Shown: one piece after another, positions 1-8,534 of the stretch
Layout: every line of letters starts with the position of its first letter
Position numbering within the stretch: the first letter of the stretch is position 1
Source: Pelagibacterium luteolum
Lineage (GTDB): Bacteria > Pseudomonadota > Alphaproteobacteria > Rhizobiales > Devosiaceae
Reading direction: 5' to 3'
DNA: 64,000 nucleotides
NCBI RefSeq assembly: GCF_900100665.1
Contig: NZ_FNCS01000008.1
Span: forward strand, 62,001 to 126,000
Program-made: the position numbers and the translations under genes
Notes under the pieces: generated by a model
Told to the model about the DNA's origin: nothing
The model's input: only the letters and a program-made list of their open reading frames with translations
Database searches by the model: none

Positions 1-1213
1 CGGGCGGAAACAGTGCCACGCCCAAAACGCTGGATACCCAAGAGCGGATGGCTTCGGCATTGACGGCGATCAACACGCCGAAAACAAAACCCAGGACCGT
101 CCCGATAAATCCAATGGCTGTACCGGTGATGCAGAACACCCGCATGATCGAAGATCGCGTCGCTCCCATCGTTCGCAGCACCGCGATGTCGGACGCCTTA
201 TCCTTGACCAGCATGATTAGGCTGGAAATGATATTGAAGGCGGCCACCAATATGATCATCGAAAGAATGGTGAACATCACGACGCGCTCGACCTGAAGTG
301 CGGAGAAGAGCGTCTGGTTCCGAGTTTGCCAATCGGTAAAGACCATGGGGCGACCCGCAGCGTCTTCAAGTGAACGCTGCATCGCGAAGGTGCCGTCTGG
401 ATTGGACAGGAACACCTCGACAGCCGTAGCGGTATAGACCCGCTCATAAGCCTCATCGATCTCTTCGTCGGTGGCCATCAGATCGAGCTCGCCAAAGCCC
501 TCGCGCAATTGATCCTGATAGAGCCGGAAATAATCCTGCGCTGCGCGGATGGGCATGTAGAGAAACAGCGAGTCGAACTCGACCATCCCCACATCGAAGA
601 TCGCGTTGACCGGGTAGGACCGGATCTGCGGCGTAGAGCCAAACGGGGTTTGGGGACCGTTCGGGGTTACCAGCGTAATCGCATCGCCGATGCCAAGACC
701 GAGATTGGCGGCAAGCCGAGAACCGACGGCCACACCTTCGAGATCGTCCCAATCTTCCCACCCCCCGTACATGACGGATGAATGGAGAAGTGGCAGCTTT
801 TCGATATCATCGATGCTCATGCCGCGGATATTGACGCCAGATGACCCGTACTGACTGGTGACGAGAGCCTGTCCTTCCACGAATGCGACCGCGGATACCA
901 CACCCTCAACGGATTCGAGATTGTCGCGGACCTCGTTGTAGTCTGAAAAAGCCTGTTCGACCGGAAACCCCGTGAAATGGCCGTTCAGACCGAGGGTCCG
1001 GGTGATGAGCTCCTCGCGAAATCCATTCATGACGCTCATAACTACGATGAGCGCGGCAACGCCGATAGTGATGCCGGCCATGGTGAGGATGGCGATGACC
1101 GAGACGAAGGCGTCGCGTCGCCGGGCACGCAGATAGCGCCCTGCGAGCAGCCATTCGAACCACGAGAACGGACCTGAACCCTTTTTGCGCCGGGCGGCTT
1201 CGGTGGAGGTCAA
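1..1213 (-). CDS. lolC: Lipoprotein-releasing ABC transporter permease LolC/LolE (3' part cut off by window edge)
   Basis: Inner-membrane permease of the Lol system, which with the LolD ATPase extracts outer-membrane lipoproteins from the inner membrane and passes them to LolA. Reading the minus strand gives a cytoplasmic N-terminus ([18 protein letters not shown]), then a first membrane segment starting [20 protein letters not shown], a NGFREEL motif, a long periplasmic domain, and the start of the FtsX-like membrane region ([20 protein letters not shown], then [14 protein letters not shown]). The reading frame is open to the window edge, so the C-terminal membrane segments are missing. The best start is a TTG at 1213 that overlaps the proS stop (TTGA), which implies translational coupling with proS. 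LolC and LolE are not distinguished here; many alphaproteobacteria have one hybrid permease. Confidence 0.85.
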   Translation of the reverse strand, partial: MTSTEAARRKKGSGPFSWFEWLLAGRYLRARRRDAFVSVIAILTMAGITIGVAALIVVMSVMNGFREELITRTLGLNGHFTGFPVEQAFSDYNEVRDNLESVEGVVSAVAFVEGQALVTSQYGSSGVNIRGMSIDDIEKLPLLHSSVMYGGWEDWDDLEGVAVGSRLAANLGLGIGDAITLVTPNGPQTPFGSTPQIRSYPVNAIFDVGMVEFDSLFLYMPIRAAQDYFRLYQDQLREGFGELDLMATDEEIDEAYERVYTATAVEVFLSNPDGTFAMQRSLEDAAGRPMVFTDWQTRNQTLFSALQVERVVMFTILSMIILVAAFNIISSLIMLVKDKASDIAVLRTMGATRSSIMRVFCITGTAIGFIGTVLGFVFGVLIAVNAEAIRSWVSSVLGVALFPP

Positions 1214-2559
1214 ACGGCGTCCCTGCGTTCGGGTTCGATCAGAGCCTTCAGGCGCGCAACAGCATCCTCGATGCCGATGGTTTCACGCTCGCCGGACTTT
1301 CGGTGCTTAATTTCGACTTCGCCTGACGCGAGGCCCCGAGGACCGACAATCAACTGAAACGGGATGCCGATAAGATCGGCCGTAGCGAACTTCTGACCCG
1401 CGCCGGTTTCACGATCGTCGTAGAGAACATCGATGCCGGCCGCCTGAAGCTGACCATAGAGTTTTTCATTGGCCGCATCGGTTTGTGCGTCGCCGGTCTT
1501 GAGGTTGACGAGTGTCACCTCGAACGGGGCGACCGAAACGGGCCAGACGATACCACTGTCGTCGTGGCTGGCTTCGATGATCGCCGGAACGATGCGGGTG
1601 GGACCGATACCGTATGAACCCATGTGTACGGTTATATCCTTCCCATCAGGGCCGGTAACCTTGGCGCCCATGGGTTCGGAGTATTTCGTGCCGAAGTAGA
1701 AAACCTGTCCCACCTCGATACCGCGCGCCGCGATACGCTTGTCGGTCGGCACCTTGGCGTCGAATTCGGCTTCGTCGTGCATGTCCTCGGTAGCCGAGTA
1801 AAGCGAGGTCCAATCGGCGACGATGCCGGAGAGGTCGCCAAAAAAGTCCGTATCGGGCCCGGGAATGGGCTTTTGCAAAAGATCGGCGTGGCAAAAGACG
1901 CCGCTTTCACCCGTATCGGCAAGGACAATGAACTCGTGGCTCAAATCGCCCCCGATGGGTCCGGTCTCAGCGCGCATCGGAATAGCGGTAAGGCCCATGC
2001 GGTGATAGGTCCGCAGATAGGCAACGAACATGCGTTGGTACGCTTTGACCGCGGCCTCCTTGTCGACGTCGAACGAATAGGCGTCTTTCATCAGGAATTC
2101 GCGGGACCGCATGGTGCCGAAGCGTGGGCGAATCTCGTCTCGGAACTTCCACTGAATGTGGTAGAGATTGAGCGGCAGATCCTTGTAGGAGCGCACATAG
2201 GTGCGGAATATGTGCGTGATCATCTCCTCATTTGTCGGACCATAGAGCATATCGCGCTCATGGCGGTCCTGCATCCGCAGCATTTCCTTGCCATAGGCTT
2301 CGTAACGGCCGGATTCGCGCCAGAGATCGGCCGATTGCAGCGTCGGCATGAGAAGCTGGTTCGCCCCTGCCCGGTTCTGCTCTTCTTCGATGATGCGCTG
2401 GATCTTGCCAAGAACCTTGTAGCCCAGCGGCAGCCAGGCATACATGCCGGCGCCCTGCTGTGAGATCATGCCGGCGCGCAGCATCAAACGATGGGAAATG
2501 ATTTCCGCCTCTTTGGGTGTCTCTTTGAGGACGGGCAGGAAATAACGGGAAAGGCGCAT
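1210..2559 (-). CDS. proS: Prolyl-tRNA synthetase, short alphaproteobacterial type
   Basis: Class II aminoacyl-tRNA synthetase that charges tRNA-Pro with proline in the cytosol. The protein has 449 residues. It begins [20 protein letters not shown] and carries the motif 1 region ([19 protein letters not shown]), motif 2 ([20 protein letters not shown]), motif 3 ([16 protein letters not shown]) and a C-terminal anticodon-binding domain. It is about 120 residues shorter than the E. coli type because the editing insertion between motifs 2 and 3 is absent, as in other alphaproteobacteria. An in-frame ATG 60 bases upstream adds a non-conserved extension, so I chose the ATG at 2559, where family similarity begins. 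The lolC/E frame overlaps its stop codon by four bases. Confidence 0.95.
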   Translation of the reverse strand: MRLSRYFLPVLKETPKEAEIISHRLMLRAGMISQQGAGMYAWLPLGYKVLGKIQRIIEEEQNRAGANQLLMPTLQSADLWRESGRYEAYGKEMLRMQDRHERDMLYGPTNEEMITHIFRTYVRSYKDLPLNLYHIQWKFRDEIRPRFGTMRSREFLMKDAYSFDVDKEAAVKAYQRMFVAYLRTYHRMGLTAIPMRAETGPIGGDLSHEFIVLADTGESGVFCHADLLQKPIPGPDTDFFGDLSGIVADWTSLYSATEDMHDEAEFDAKVPTDKRIAARGIEVGQVFYFGTKYSEPMGAKVTGPDGKDITVHMGSYGIGPTRIVPAIIEASHDDSGIVWPVSVAPFEVTLVNLKTGDAQTDAANEKLYGQLQAAGIDVLYDDRETGAGQKFATADLIGIPFQLIVGPRGLASGEVEIKHRKSGERETIGIEDAVARLKALIEPERRDAV

Positions 2560-2749
2560 GACAACTCCGCTTTGCCGGGATCGACTCGTGCTCATACCGG
2601 GCTGAACAATCAAGCGCAATGGAGCGCTTTATGGCAAGCTTGGCCCCATCGCATGGTTGGAATCGCTCGAAGTGACCGATTTTTGCCGGCATGTGGCACG
2701 TCTACGCATTTTTGGCTTGTCGCGACAATATGTCCTTGATAGGGTCCGC

Positions 2750-2891
2750 CCCATAAAAGAAAGGTGGGTACAACCCGCCCGACGCTGACAACGTCAAGGG
2801 AGGAGCACTGGCCGCCCATATGAGCGCTGTAAGACCAGTGGTTTGTCGCGAAACTCTTTTGAAATGCAGGGCCTTGGCCCTGCATTTTTTT
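2750..2891 (+). ncRNA. Candidate small RNA ending in a strong intrinsic terminator
   Basis: No convincing protein gene lies between proS (divergent) and the exported-protein gene at 3036, yet a near-perfect plus-strand terminator sits at 2862-2891. Upstream of it I can fold short stems: GGGT/ACCC near 2763-2775, GACG/CGTC near 2780-2794 and CACTGG/CCAGTG near 2806-2840. A weak alphaproteobacterial promoter-like pair, CTTGTC at 2716 and GATAGG at 2738, would start a transcript near 2750 of about 140 nucleotides. I do not recognise the family: it lacks the SRP RNA tetraloop helix and the tmRNA and RNase P signatures. The alternative is that the terminator simply insulates the proS promoter region. 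Confidence 0.35.
2862..2891 (+). terminator. Rho-independent terminator
   Basis: A perfect 12-bp stem (2862-2873 with 2876-2887) is followed by a T-run to 2891. The A-run at its 5' side also lets it act weakly on the minus strand. No protein gene precedes it on the plus strand, which is the main support for the candidate small RNA. Confidence 0.8.
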
Positions 2892-3035
2892 GTTTTACAC
2901 TAACTTGGGTTTTCACGCGTCGCCTTACCACTCTGTCCAAGATTTCATCCCTCGGACAGCATGATGAGAGATACGCGCTCCTAGTCTGGGCTGCATGGCG
3001 CTCCACTGCGCCTACCCCAAAAGGAGATAGTTCAA

Positions 3036-3635
3036 ATGAAAACCATGACCAAAGGGGCGATCATCGCCATAACCACGGCAGCGTTGGGTGCAACTGCCAT
3101 GCTTCCTGCCTACGCCCAGCCATTCGGCGGTGAGCGCGGATTTACCCAGCGCATCGAAGGTGGGCATGCGCACAGCTTCCGCCCGGCCGGCCCCGGCGCA
3201 GCCATGATGGGCCAGCGAGGCAATTTGCTTGAGGTACTTTTGTCTGGCCGTGGGGCTGAAGCGATCGATGTCGCTGCCGTGCGGCTGACGCACCAGCTTT
3301 CGCTCGATGCCGAACAGCAGGCATTGCTGGAGGATCTGAGGCTTGCTGCGCTCGGTGCGGTCGAAGAATTGAAAACCGCGCGCGAAGAGATGGCGCAAGT
3401 CACCGAGGCGCAAGACGCCCCCGACCTCGTGGCACGATACTCGGGTCTGGTGGCGATGACGACGGCCCGCGCCGATGCGCTAGAGGCCATGCAGCCTGCG
3501 TATGAAGCCTTCGTCGGATCCCTTAATGAAGAGCAGATTTCCGCCCTAGTGCCACAGCGCCGGGCGGCCACCCCTCCGTTGCCTGGGGACAGCGATGCAG
3601 GGCCGGCACTGACCGGACCGGGCGCAGAGGGCTGA
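3036..3635 (+). CDS. Exported Spy/CpxP-like (LTXXQ-type) protein
   Basis: Protein of 199 residues with a clear N-terminal signal peptide (MKTMTKGAIIAITTAALGAT, cleavage expected after the AYAQ region near residue 28), so probably periplasmic. The mature part is largely alpha-helical. Segments such as LTHQLSLDAEQQALLEDLR and LNEEQISALVPQR recall the LTXXQ repeats of Spy/CpxP periplasmic chaperones, and the spacer before the first helix is Gly/Met/His-rich. The C-terminus is Pro/Gly-rich and probably disordered. A good ribosome-binding site (AAGGAG, 3020-3025) precedes the ATG at 3036. The family assignment rests on short motifs and helical character only; a metal-related or envelope-stress role is inferred from the family. 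Confidence 0.6.
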   Translation: MKTMTKGAIIAITTAALGATAMLPAYAQPFGGERGFTQRIEGGHAHSFRPAGPGAAMMGQRGNLLEVLLSGRGAEAIDVAAVRLTHQLSLDAEQQALLEDLRLAALGAVEELKTAREEMAQVTEAQDAPDLVARYSGLVAMTTARADALEAMQPAYEAFVGSLNEEQISALVPQRRAATPPLPGDSDAGPALTGPGAEG

Positions 3636-3645
3636 CAATGGTTTG

Positions 3646-3672
3646 CGGGCCGGCGAAATCCCCGCCGGCCCG
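3646..3672 (+). terminator. GC-rich hairpin, terminator-like
   Basis: A 10-bp stem (3646-3655 with 3663-3672, 7-base loop) lies just after the Spy-like gene. There is no clear T-run, so it may be an attenuating or RNA-stabilising hairpin rather than a full terminator. Confidence 0.4.
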
Positions 3673-3736
3673 TTCATGTCCCTACCAATGAGAAAAGGTT
3701 TGAGGCAGACTTCGCGGTAAACTTTGTGAGGTCACC

Positions 3737-4333
3737 ATGATCCGTCCCACCTGTCTTCTCCTATGCGCCACGTTGTCGATGGCCATGCCGGCGCATGCAC
3801 AGGATATCGAAGAAAGCGATGCATACGCGCAGTTCGTGGCGAGCTTTACAGAGGCCTGCGCTCTCGATGAGGACAGCAGCGCGGCCGAATATTTTCCGCC
3901 CGAGAGCTGGCCACTGGAATGGCAGGAAGACTATGCCGACGCGCCGACCGAGGTTACGCTCTATCAGTTCTTCTGCTCGAGCGGGGCGTATAATGTCCAG
4001 TTCATCTACTATCTCGATGATCCCTATTACGGGCCGATTCCCCTATCATTTGCGGCTCCGCATTTCGACGTCGACTATGTCGGTGACGATTTCGAAGGGG
4101 CTGTCGAGGCGATCACGCTGCGGGGGTTTGTCAGCCAGCAGATGCTGACCAATGCCGAGTTCGACCCGGAAACCGAGACGATTTCCAACACGGCGCTCTG
4201 GCGAGGTATCGGGGATGCGTCGTCAAGCGGCGTTTGGGCGTTCGACAAGGGACAGTTCGTCCTCAAATCCTTCGAGGTCGACGCGTCTTACGACGGCGAA
4301 ATCAACCCAGAACGGATCGTCGAGTACAAATGA
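3737..4333 (+). CDS. Exported protein of unknown function, DUF1176-like
   Basis: Protein of 198 residues with a Sec signal peptide (MIRPTCLLLCATLSMAMPAHA, cleaved about residue 21). The mature domain is acidic and rich in aromatic residues. The pattern of an early paired-cysteine region (TEACALDED, then QFFCSSGAYN) and a C-terminal block with LWRGIGDASSSGVWAFDKGQ resembles DUF1176 proteins, where a conserved Cys, an AYN motif and a W-rich C-terminus recur. I cannot assign a biochemical role. It stands alone between two hairpins; the 100-base gap from the preceding gene leaves open whether they share a transcript. Confidence 0.6.
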   Translation: MIRPTCLLLCATLSMAMPAHAQDIEESDAYAQFVASFTEACALDEDSSAAEYFPPESWPLEWQEDYADAPTEVTLYQFFCSSGAYNVQFIYYLDDPYYGPIPLSFAAPHFDVDYVGDDFEGAVEAITLRGFVSQQMLTNAEFDPETETISNTALWRGIGDASSSGVWAFDKGQFVLKSFEVDASYDGEINPERIVEYK

Positions 4334-4355
4334 CGGCGCGTGGACGCAACAGAAG

Positions 4356-4389
4356 GAGACCGCAGCGTCGGGCGGACAGCTGCGGTCTC
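4356..4389 (+). terminator. Hairpin after the DUF1176-like gene
   Basis: A perfect 11-bp inverted repeat (GAGACCGCAGC at 4356-4366 with its complement at 4379-4389, 12-base loop) lies 23 bases after the stop codon. No T-run follows. The rest of 4334-4630 holds no gene that I can see and probably contains the amn promoter. Confidence 0.5.
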
Positions 4390-4630
4390 GCACTAAACTT
4401 CCGCCGCGCTGTTGAGGGCTTGGGGGACTACAGCGGAAGCTGTGTCCGCCGGTGCATGGGCTCGTTTGCCTAGCCGGCAGACACCCTAAATATCGGGATA
4501 TATTGCGGCGATAAAAGGCCCAATCACCGAACTGTGATTTTTTCCTGCGAATATGGCCCGCCATTGCACTGGGCCGGGGAAACTGGCATGGCTCAGGGTT
4601 AAACCAAGAACAAGAACAGGATGACCGCCG

Positions 4631-6109
4631 ATGAAACTCGTCACCCCGGAAGCGATGCCGCTCAAATCCTTCACCGATGCTGTGGAGGCGTGGGAATATG
4701 TCTGCGAAATCTACGAACGCAACACGAGCTTCATCCGCGACCATCTGATCACCCTCACCAAGGGCCAGGTGCCCCCGGGCAAGGTGCGCGCGCATTATCC
4801 CAGGGTGCAGGTGCTCTCGACCAGCTTCCAACAGCAGGCATCCTCTCGGCTGGCGTACGGCTTCCTGCACAGCCCGGGGCTTTACCAGACGACGGTGACG
4901 CAGCCGCGGCTGTTCCACAAATATTTGATCGAGAACTTCTCGCTGATCCTGAAAAACCACGGCGGGCCTATTGAGGTTGGTGAATCGGAAACGCCGATCC
5001 CGCTGCATTTCGCTGTCGATCCAAAGGAGCGGGTAGAAGGCGACACACTGCTCGATATCGGCGTGCCGCTGCGCGATCTTTTCGACGTGCCCGATCTCCA
5101 GCACATGGACGACGAGATCGCCAACGGCACGTTCATTCCCCCCTCGGGCGGCCCCTACCCGCTAGCGGCATTCACAGGCCCGCGCGTCGATTATTCGCTG
5201 CACCGGCTGAACCACTATACGGGGACGATTCCGGACCATTTCCAGAACTTCGTGATCTTCACCAACTACCAGTTCTATATCGAGGAGTTCACGCGCCTGG
5301 CGCATCAGTGGATGGCCGAGGGGCATGAGTTCTACGAAAGCTTCGTCGAGCCGGGAAATGTTGTGACGACCAATTCGAGGCTGGGCGGCAGCACCGAGGG
5401 GGCGATGCCAGCGCGCCAACCGCAGATGCCGGCTTATCATCTGACGGCACCGAATGGTCGGGGGATCACGATGATCAATATCGGCGTCGGCCCGTCGAAC
5501 GCCAAAACGGCAACCGACCATATCGCGGTGCTGCGCCCGCATGCCTGGTTGATGCTGGGGCACTGCGCGGGGCTACGCAACTCGCAGTCGCTGGGCGACT
5601 ACGTGCTAGCGCATGGCTATGTGCGCGAGGATCACGTGCTCGACGACGATCTGCCGGTGACGGTGCCGATTCCAGCGCTTGCGGAGATACAGGTGGCGCT
5701 GCAGGAGGCGGTTGAGGAGATCACCCATCTCGAAGGTCTCGAGGCCAAGGCGATCATGCGGACCGGCACGGTGTTCACGATCGACAACCGCAACTGGGAG
5801 CTGCGTGATCAGAGCGAGATAACGCGCCGACTGAGCCAGTCCCGGGCCATCGCGCTCGATATGGAGAGCGCCACGATTGCCGCGAACGGGTTCCGGTTCA
5901 GGGTGCCTTATGGAACGCTGCTGTGCGTCTCAGACAAGCCGCTGCATGGTGAACTGAAACTGCCCGGCATGGCGTCCGACTTCTATCGCACCCAGGTCAA
6001 CCGGCATTTGCTGATCGGGCTGAAAGCAATGGAAATCCTGCGCAGCCAACCGGTCGAACGGTTGCACTCACGAAAGCTAAGGAGTTTTGCCGAGACGGCA
6101 TTCCAATAA
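4631..6109 (+). CDS. amn: AMP nucleosidase
   Basis: Hydrolyses the N-glycosidic bond of AMP to adenine and ribose 5-phosphate, a purine-salvage and adenylate-balance reaction in the cytosol. The protein has 492 residues, normal for the family. The N-terminal half is the AMP-nucleosidase-specific domain (AWEYVCEIYERNTSFIRDHL near the start). The C-terminal half is a nucleoside phosphorylase-like domain with NSRLGGSTEGAMPARQPQMP, the INIGVGPSNAKTATDH segment and the late DMESATIAANGFRFRVPYG motif that contains the catalytic-region Glu and the base-binding loop. The gene is monocistronic: a hairpin precedes it and a strong bidirectional terminator follows directly. Confidence 0.95.
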   Translation: MKLVTPEAMPLKSFTDAVEAWEYVCEIYERNTSFIRDHLITLTKGQVPPGKVRAHYPRVQVLSTSFQQQASSRLAYGFLHSPGLYQTTVTQPRLFHKYLIENFSLILKNHGGPIEVGESETPIPLHFAVDPKERVEGDTLLDIGVPLRDLFDVPDLQHMDDEIANGTFIPPSGGPYPLAAFTGPRVDYSLHRLNHYTGTIPDHFQNFVIFTNYQFYIEEFTRLAHQWMAEGHEFYESFVEPGNVVTTNSRLGGSTEGAMPARQPQMPAYHLTAPNGRGITMINIGVGPSNAKTATDHIAVLRPHAWLMLGHCAGLRNSQSLGDYVLAHGYVREDHVLDDDLPVTVPIPALAEIQVALQEAVEEITHLEGLEAKAIMRTGTVFTIDNRNWELRDQSEITRRLSQSRAIALDMESATIAANGFRFRVPYGTLLCVSDKPLHGELKLPGMASDFYRTQVNRHLLIGLKAMEILRSQPVERLHSRKLRSFAETAFQ

Positions 6110-6110
6110 G

Positions 6111-6139
6111 AAAAAGGCGCCCCGAGGGGCGCCTTTTTT
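6111..6139. terminator. Bidirectional intrinsic terminator between amn and maeB
   Basis: A perfect 13-bp stem (6111-6123 with 6126-6138) has A-runs on one side and T-runs on the other, so it terminates both converging genes. It fills almost the whole gap between the amn stop (6109) and the maeB stop (6142). Confidence 0.9.
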
Positions 6140-6141
6140 AT

Positions 6142-8424
6142 TTAGCGGATAAGCGCGAGGCTCTCATTGGCCGTGACGGCCGTCATGTTGACGATGCCGC
6201 GACTGGTGACCGAGGGCGCCAGGATATGGGCGGGCTTGCTGGTGCCCATAAGGATCGGGCCGACTGGAAGCGCGTTGTTCATTTCCTTGAGCAAGGTCAT
6301 GGAAAGATTCGCGCTTTCGAGATTGGGGAAGACCAGAAGGTTGGCTTCACCGCGCAGGATGGAGTCGGGAATGTAGCGATCGCGGAGCGATTGGTTGAGC
6401 GCCAGATCGCCCTGCATTTCGCCTTCGACGATGAGGTCGGGGGCGACGACTTTAAGCTTGTCGTAAACCGCTTTCATCTTCTCCGACGTCGATCCCTCGC
6501 GGGAACCGAAGTTGGAATAGCTGAGCAGCGCCGCCTTGGCTTCGATGTTGAAGCGCTTGAGGTGATCGCGGGCCTGGAGCGTGATCGAAACGAGTTCGTC
6601 GGCGCTCGGGTCCATGTTGACATAGGTGTCCGCAAGGAAGAACACGCCGCGCGGCATGATGAGCATCGACAGCGCTGATGCATCTGAAATGCCTTCAGAC
6701 AGTCCGATGACCGACTTGATGTCGCGCACATGCTTGATGTAGCGGCCCTGCAGGCCACAGATCAGACCATCGGCATCGCCACGCTTGACGGCAAGGGCGC
6801 CGATGATCGTGGTATTGGTGCGCACGATGGTGCGAGCGGTGTCGGGCGTGACGCCTGAGCGGCCCACCAGCGAATGGAACTCTGCGACGTATTCCTTGTA
6901 GCGCGGATCGTCTTCGGGGTTGATGACCTCGAAATCCTTGCCGGGCGTCAGCTGAAGGCCGAAACGCTCGATGCGCTGCTCGATGACGTAAGGGCGGCCA
7001 ATGAGGATCGGCTGGGCCATCTGCTCTTCGAGAATCACCTGGGTGGCGCGCAGCACGCGCTCGTCCTCACCATCGGCAAAGGCGATACGCTGACCGGCGG
7101 CGCGGGCACGCTCGATCATTGGCTTCATGACCATGCCGGACCGGAAGACGAAGCGGTTCAAGCTGTCTTTATAGGCATCGAAATCTTCGATGGGCCGACG
7201 GGCCACACCCGAATCCATCGCGGCCTTGGCGACAGCCGGCGCAACGCGCAGGATCAGGCGCTGATCGAATGGATTGGGAATGAGGTAGTCGCGACCAAAT
7301 GTGGACGCACCACTGGGGATCGCTTCGAGCACCGGCTCATGGGCCAACTTGGCGATAGCGTGCGCGGCGGCCGCCTTCATCTCTTCGTTGATGGTGGTTG
7401 CACCCACGTCGAGTGCGCCACGGAAGATGAAGGGGAAGCACAGGACGTTGTTGACCTGGTTAGGATAGTCCGACCGCCCGGTACAGATCATGGCGTCCGG
7501 GCGCTCTTCCTGAGCGATTTCCGGCATGATCTCGGGCACAGGGTTGGACAACGCCAGGATCAGCGGATTTTCCGCCATGTCCTTGAGCATTTCGCGCTTG
7601 AGCGCCCCTGCGGCGGAGAGGCCGAGGAAGATATCCGCACCGTCCATGACTTCGGCCAGCGATGTCTTGTCGCTGTCCTGGGCGAACGCACCGCGCCAGC
7701 GGTCGACCGAATTGTCGCGGCGGGTGGTGACCAGCCCTTCGCGGTCGGCGACCCAGATGTTTTCGCGCTTCGCACCGACTTCGATCAGCATGTTAAGACA
7801 CGCGATGGCGGCGGCACCGGCGCCGGACGTGCAGATCTTGACCTTAGAGATATCCTTGCCGGCGAGGCGCAGACCGTTGAGGACCGCAGCAGCCACGATG
7901 ATCGCGGTGCCGTGCTGGTCGTCGTGGAAGACCGGGATCGACATGCGCGCCTTGAGCGCCTCTTCGATCTCGAAGCAGTCGGGAGCCTTGATGTCTTCGA
8001 GATTGATGCCACCAAAGCTCGGCCACAGCGGGGCAACGGTCTCGATGAATTTCTTGGGATCCTGCTCGTCGATCTCGATGTCGATGGAATCGATACCGGC
8101 GAACTTCTTGAACAGAACCGCCTTGCCTTCCATGACCGGCTTGGACGCCAGAGCACCGATGTTACCCAGTCCGAGGACAGCAGTGCCGTTCGAGATGACG
8201 GCGACGAGATTGGCGCGCGACGTGTATTTCGCAGCAGCCTCGGGATCGGCGGCGATTTCCTCGCAGGGCGCTGCAACGCCGGGCGAATAGGCAAGCGCCA
8301 GGTCGCGCTGATTGGCCAGCGGCTTGGTCGGCGTGATTTCGATCTTGCCGGGCTTGGGATGCTCATGGAAATGCAGCGCGGCCTCTTTGAGGGCCTTCTG
8401 CGGATCGCGCGGTTCGTCGGTCAT
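6142..8424 (-). CDS. maeB: Malic enzyme with C-terminal phosphotransacetylase-like domain
   Basis: Oxidative decarboxylation of malate to pyruvate, probably NADP-linked, joining the TCA cycle to pyruvate and NADPH supply. The protein has 760 residues in two parts. Residues 1 to about 430 form the malic enzyme (LAYSPGVAAPCEEI, NGTAVLGLGNIGALASKPVMEGKA, FHDDQHGTAIIVAA, and the nucleotide loop ICTSGAGAAAIACL). Residues from about 440 form a phosphate acetyltransferase-like domain (RVLRATQVILEE, ILMGTSKPAHILAPS near the end). In the hybrid malic enzymes known from rhizobia the second domain has no transacetylase activity but responds to acetyl-CoA, so a regulatory role is likely here. Good ribosome-binding site GGAGAC before the ATG at 8424. 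Confidence 0.94.
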   Translation of the reverse strand: MTDEPRDPQKALKEAALHFHEHPKPGKIEITPTKPLANQRDLALAYSPGVAAPCEEIAADPEAAAKYTSRANLVAVISNGTAVLGLGNIGALASKPVMEGKAVLFKKFAGIDSIDIEIDEQDPKKFIETVAPLWPSFGGINLEDIKAPDCFEIEEALKARMSIPVFHDDQHGTAIIVAAAVLNGLRLAGKDISKVKICTSGAGAAAIACLNMLIEVGAKRENIWVADREGLVTTRRDNSVDRWRGAFAQDSDKTSLAEVMDGADIFLGLSAAGALKREMLKDMAENPLILALSNPVPEIMPEIAQEERPDAMICTGRSDYPNQVNNVLCFPFIFRGALDVGATTINEEMKAAAAHAIAKLAHEPVLEAIPSGASTFGRDYLIPNPFDQRLILRVAPAVAKAAMDSGVARRPIEDFDAYKDSLNRFVFRSGMVMKPMIERARAAGQRIAFADGEDERVLRATQVILEEQMAQPILIGRPYVIEQRIERFGLQLTPGKDFEVINPEDDPRYKEYVAEFHSLVGRSGVTPDTARTIVRTNTTIIGALAVKRGDADGLICGLQGRYIKHVRDIKSVIGLSEGISDASALSMLIMPRGVFFLADTYVNMDPSADELVSITLQARDHLKRFNIEAKAALLSYSNFGSREGSTSEKMKAVYDKLKVVAPDLIVEGEMQGDLALNQSLRDRYIPDSILRGEANLLVFPNLESANLSMTLLKEMNNALPVGPILMGTSKPAHILAPSVTSRGIVNMTAVTANESLALIR

Positions 8425-8534
8425 GCCGTCTCCTCGATTTGCGGCGCTTTAAGTGCCACCAATCGAACGAAAATGGAAGGCTTGCCGGTCCATCTTTTGG
8501 GCTGTGAGATCGAGCTTGGGTTTTCGCGACAAAC

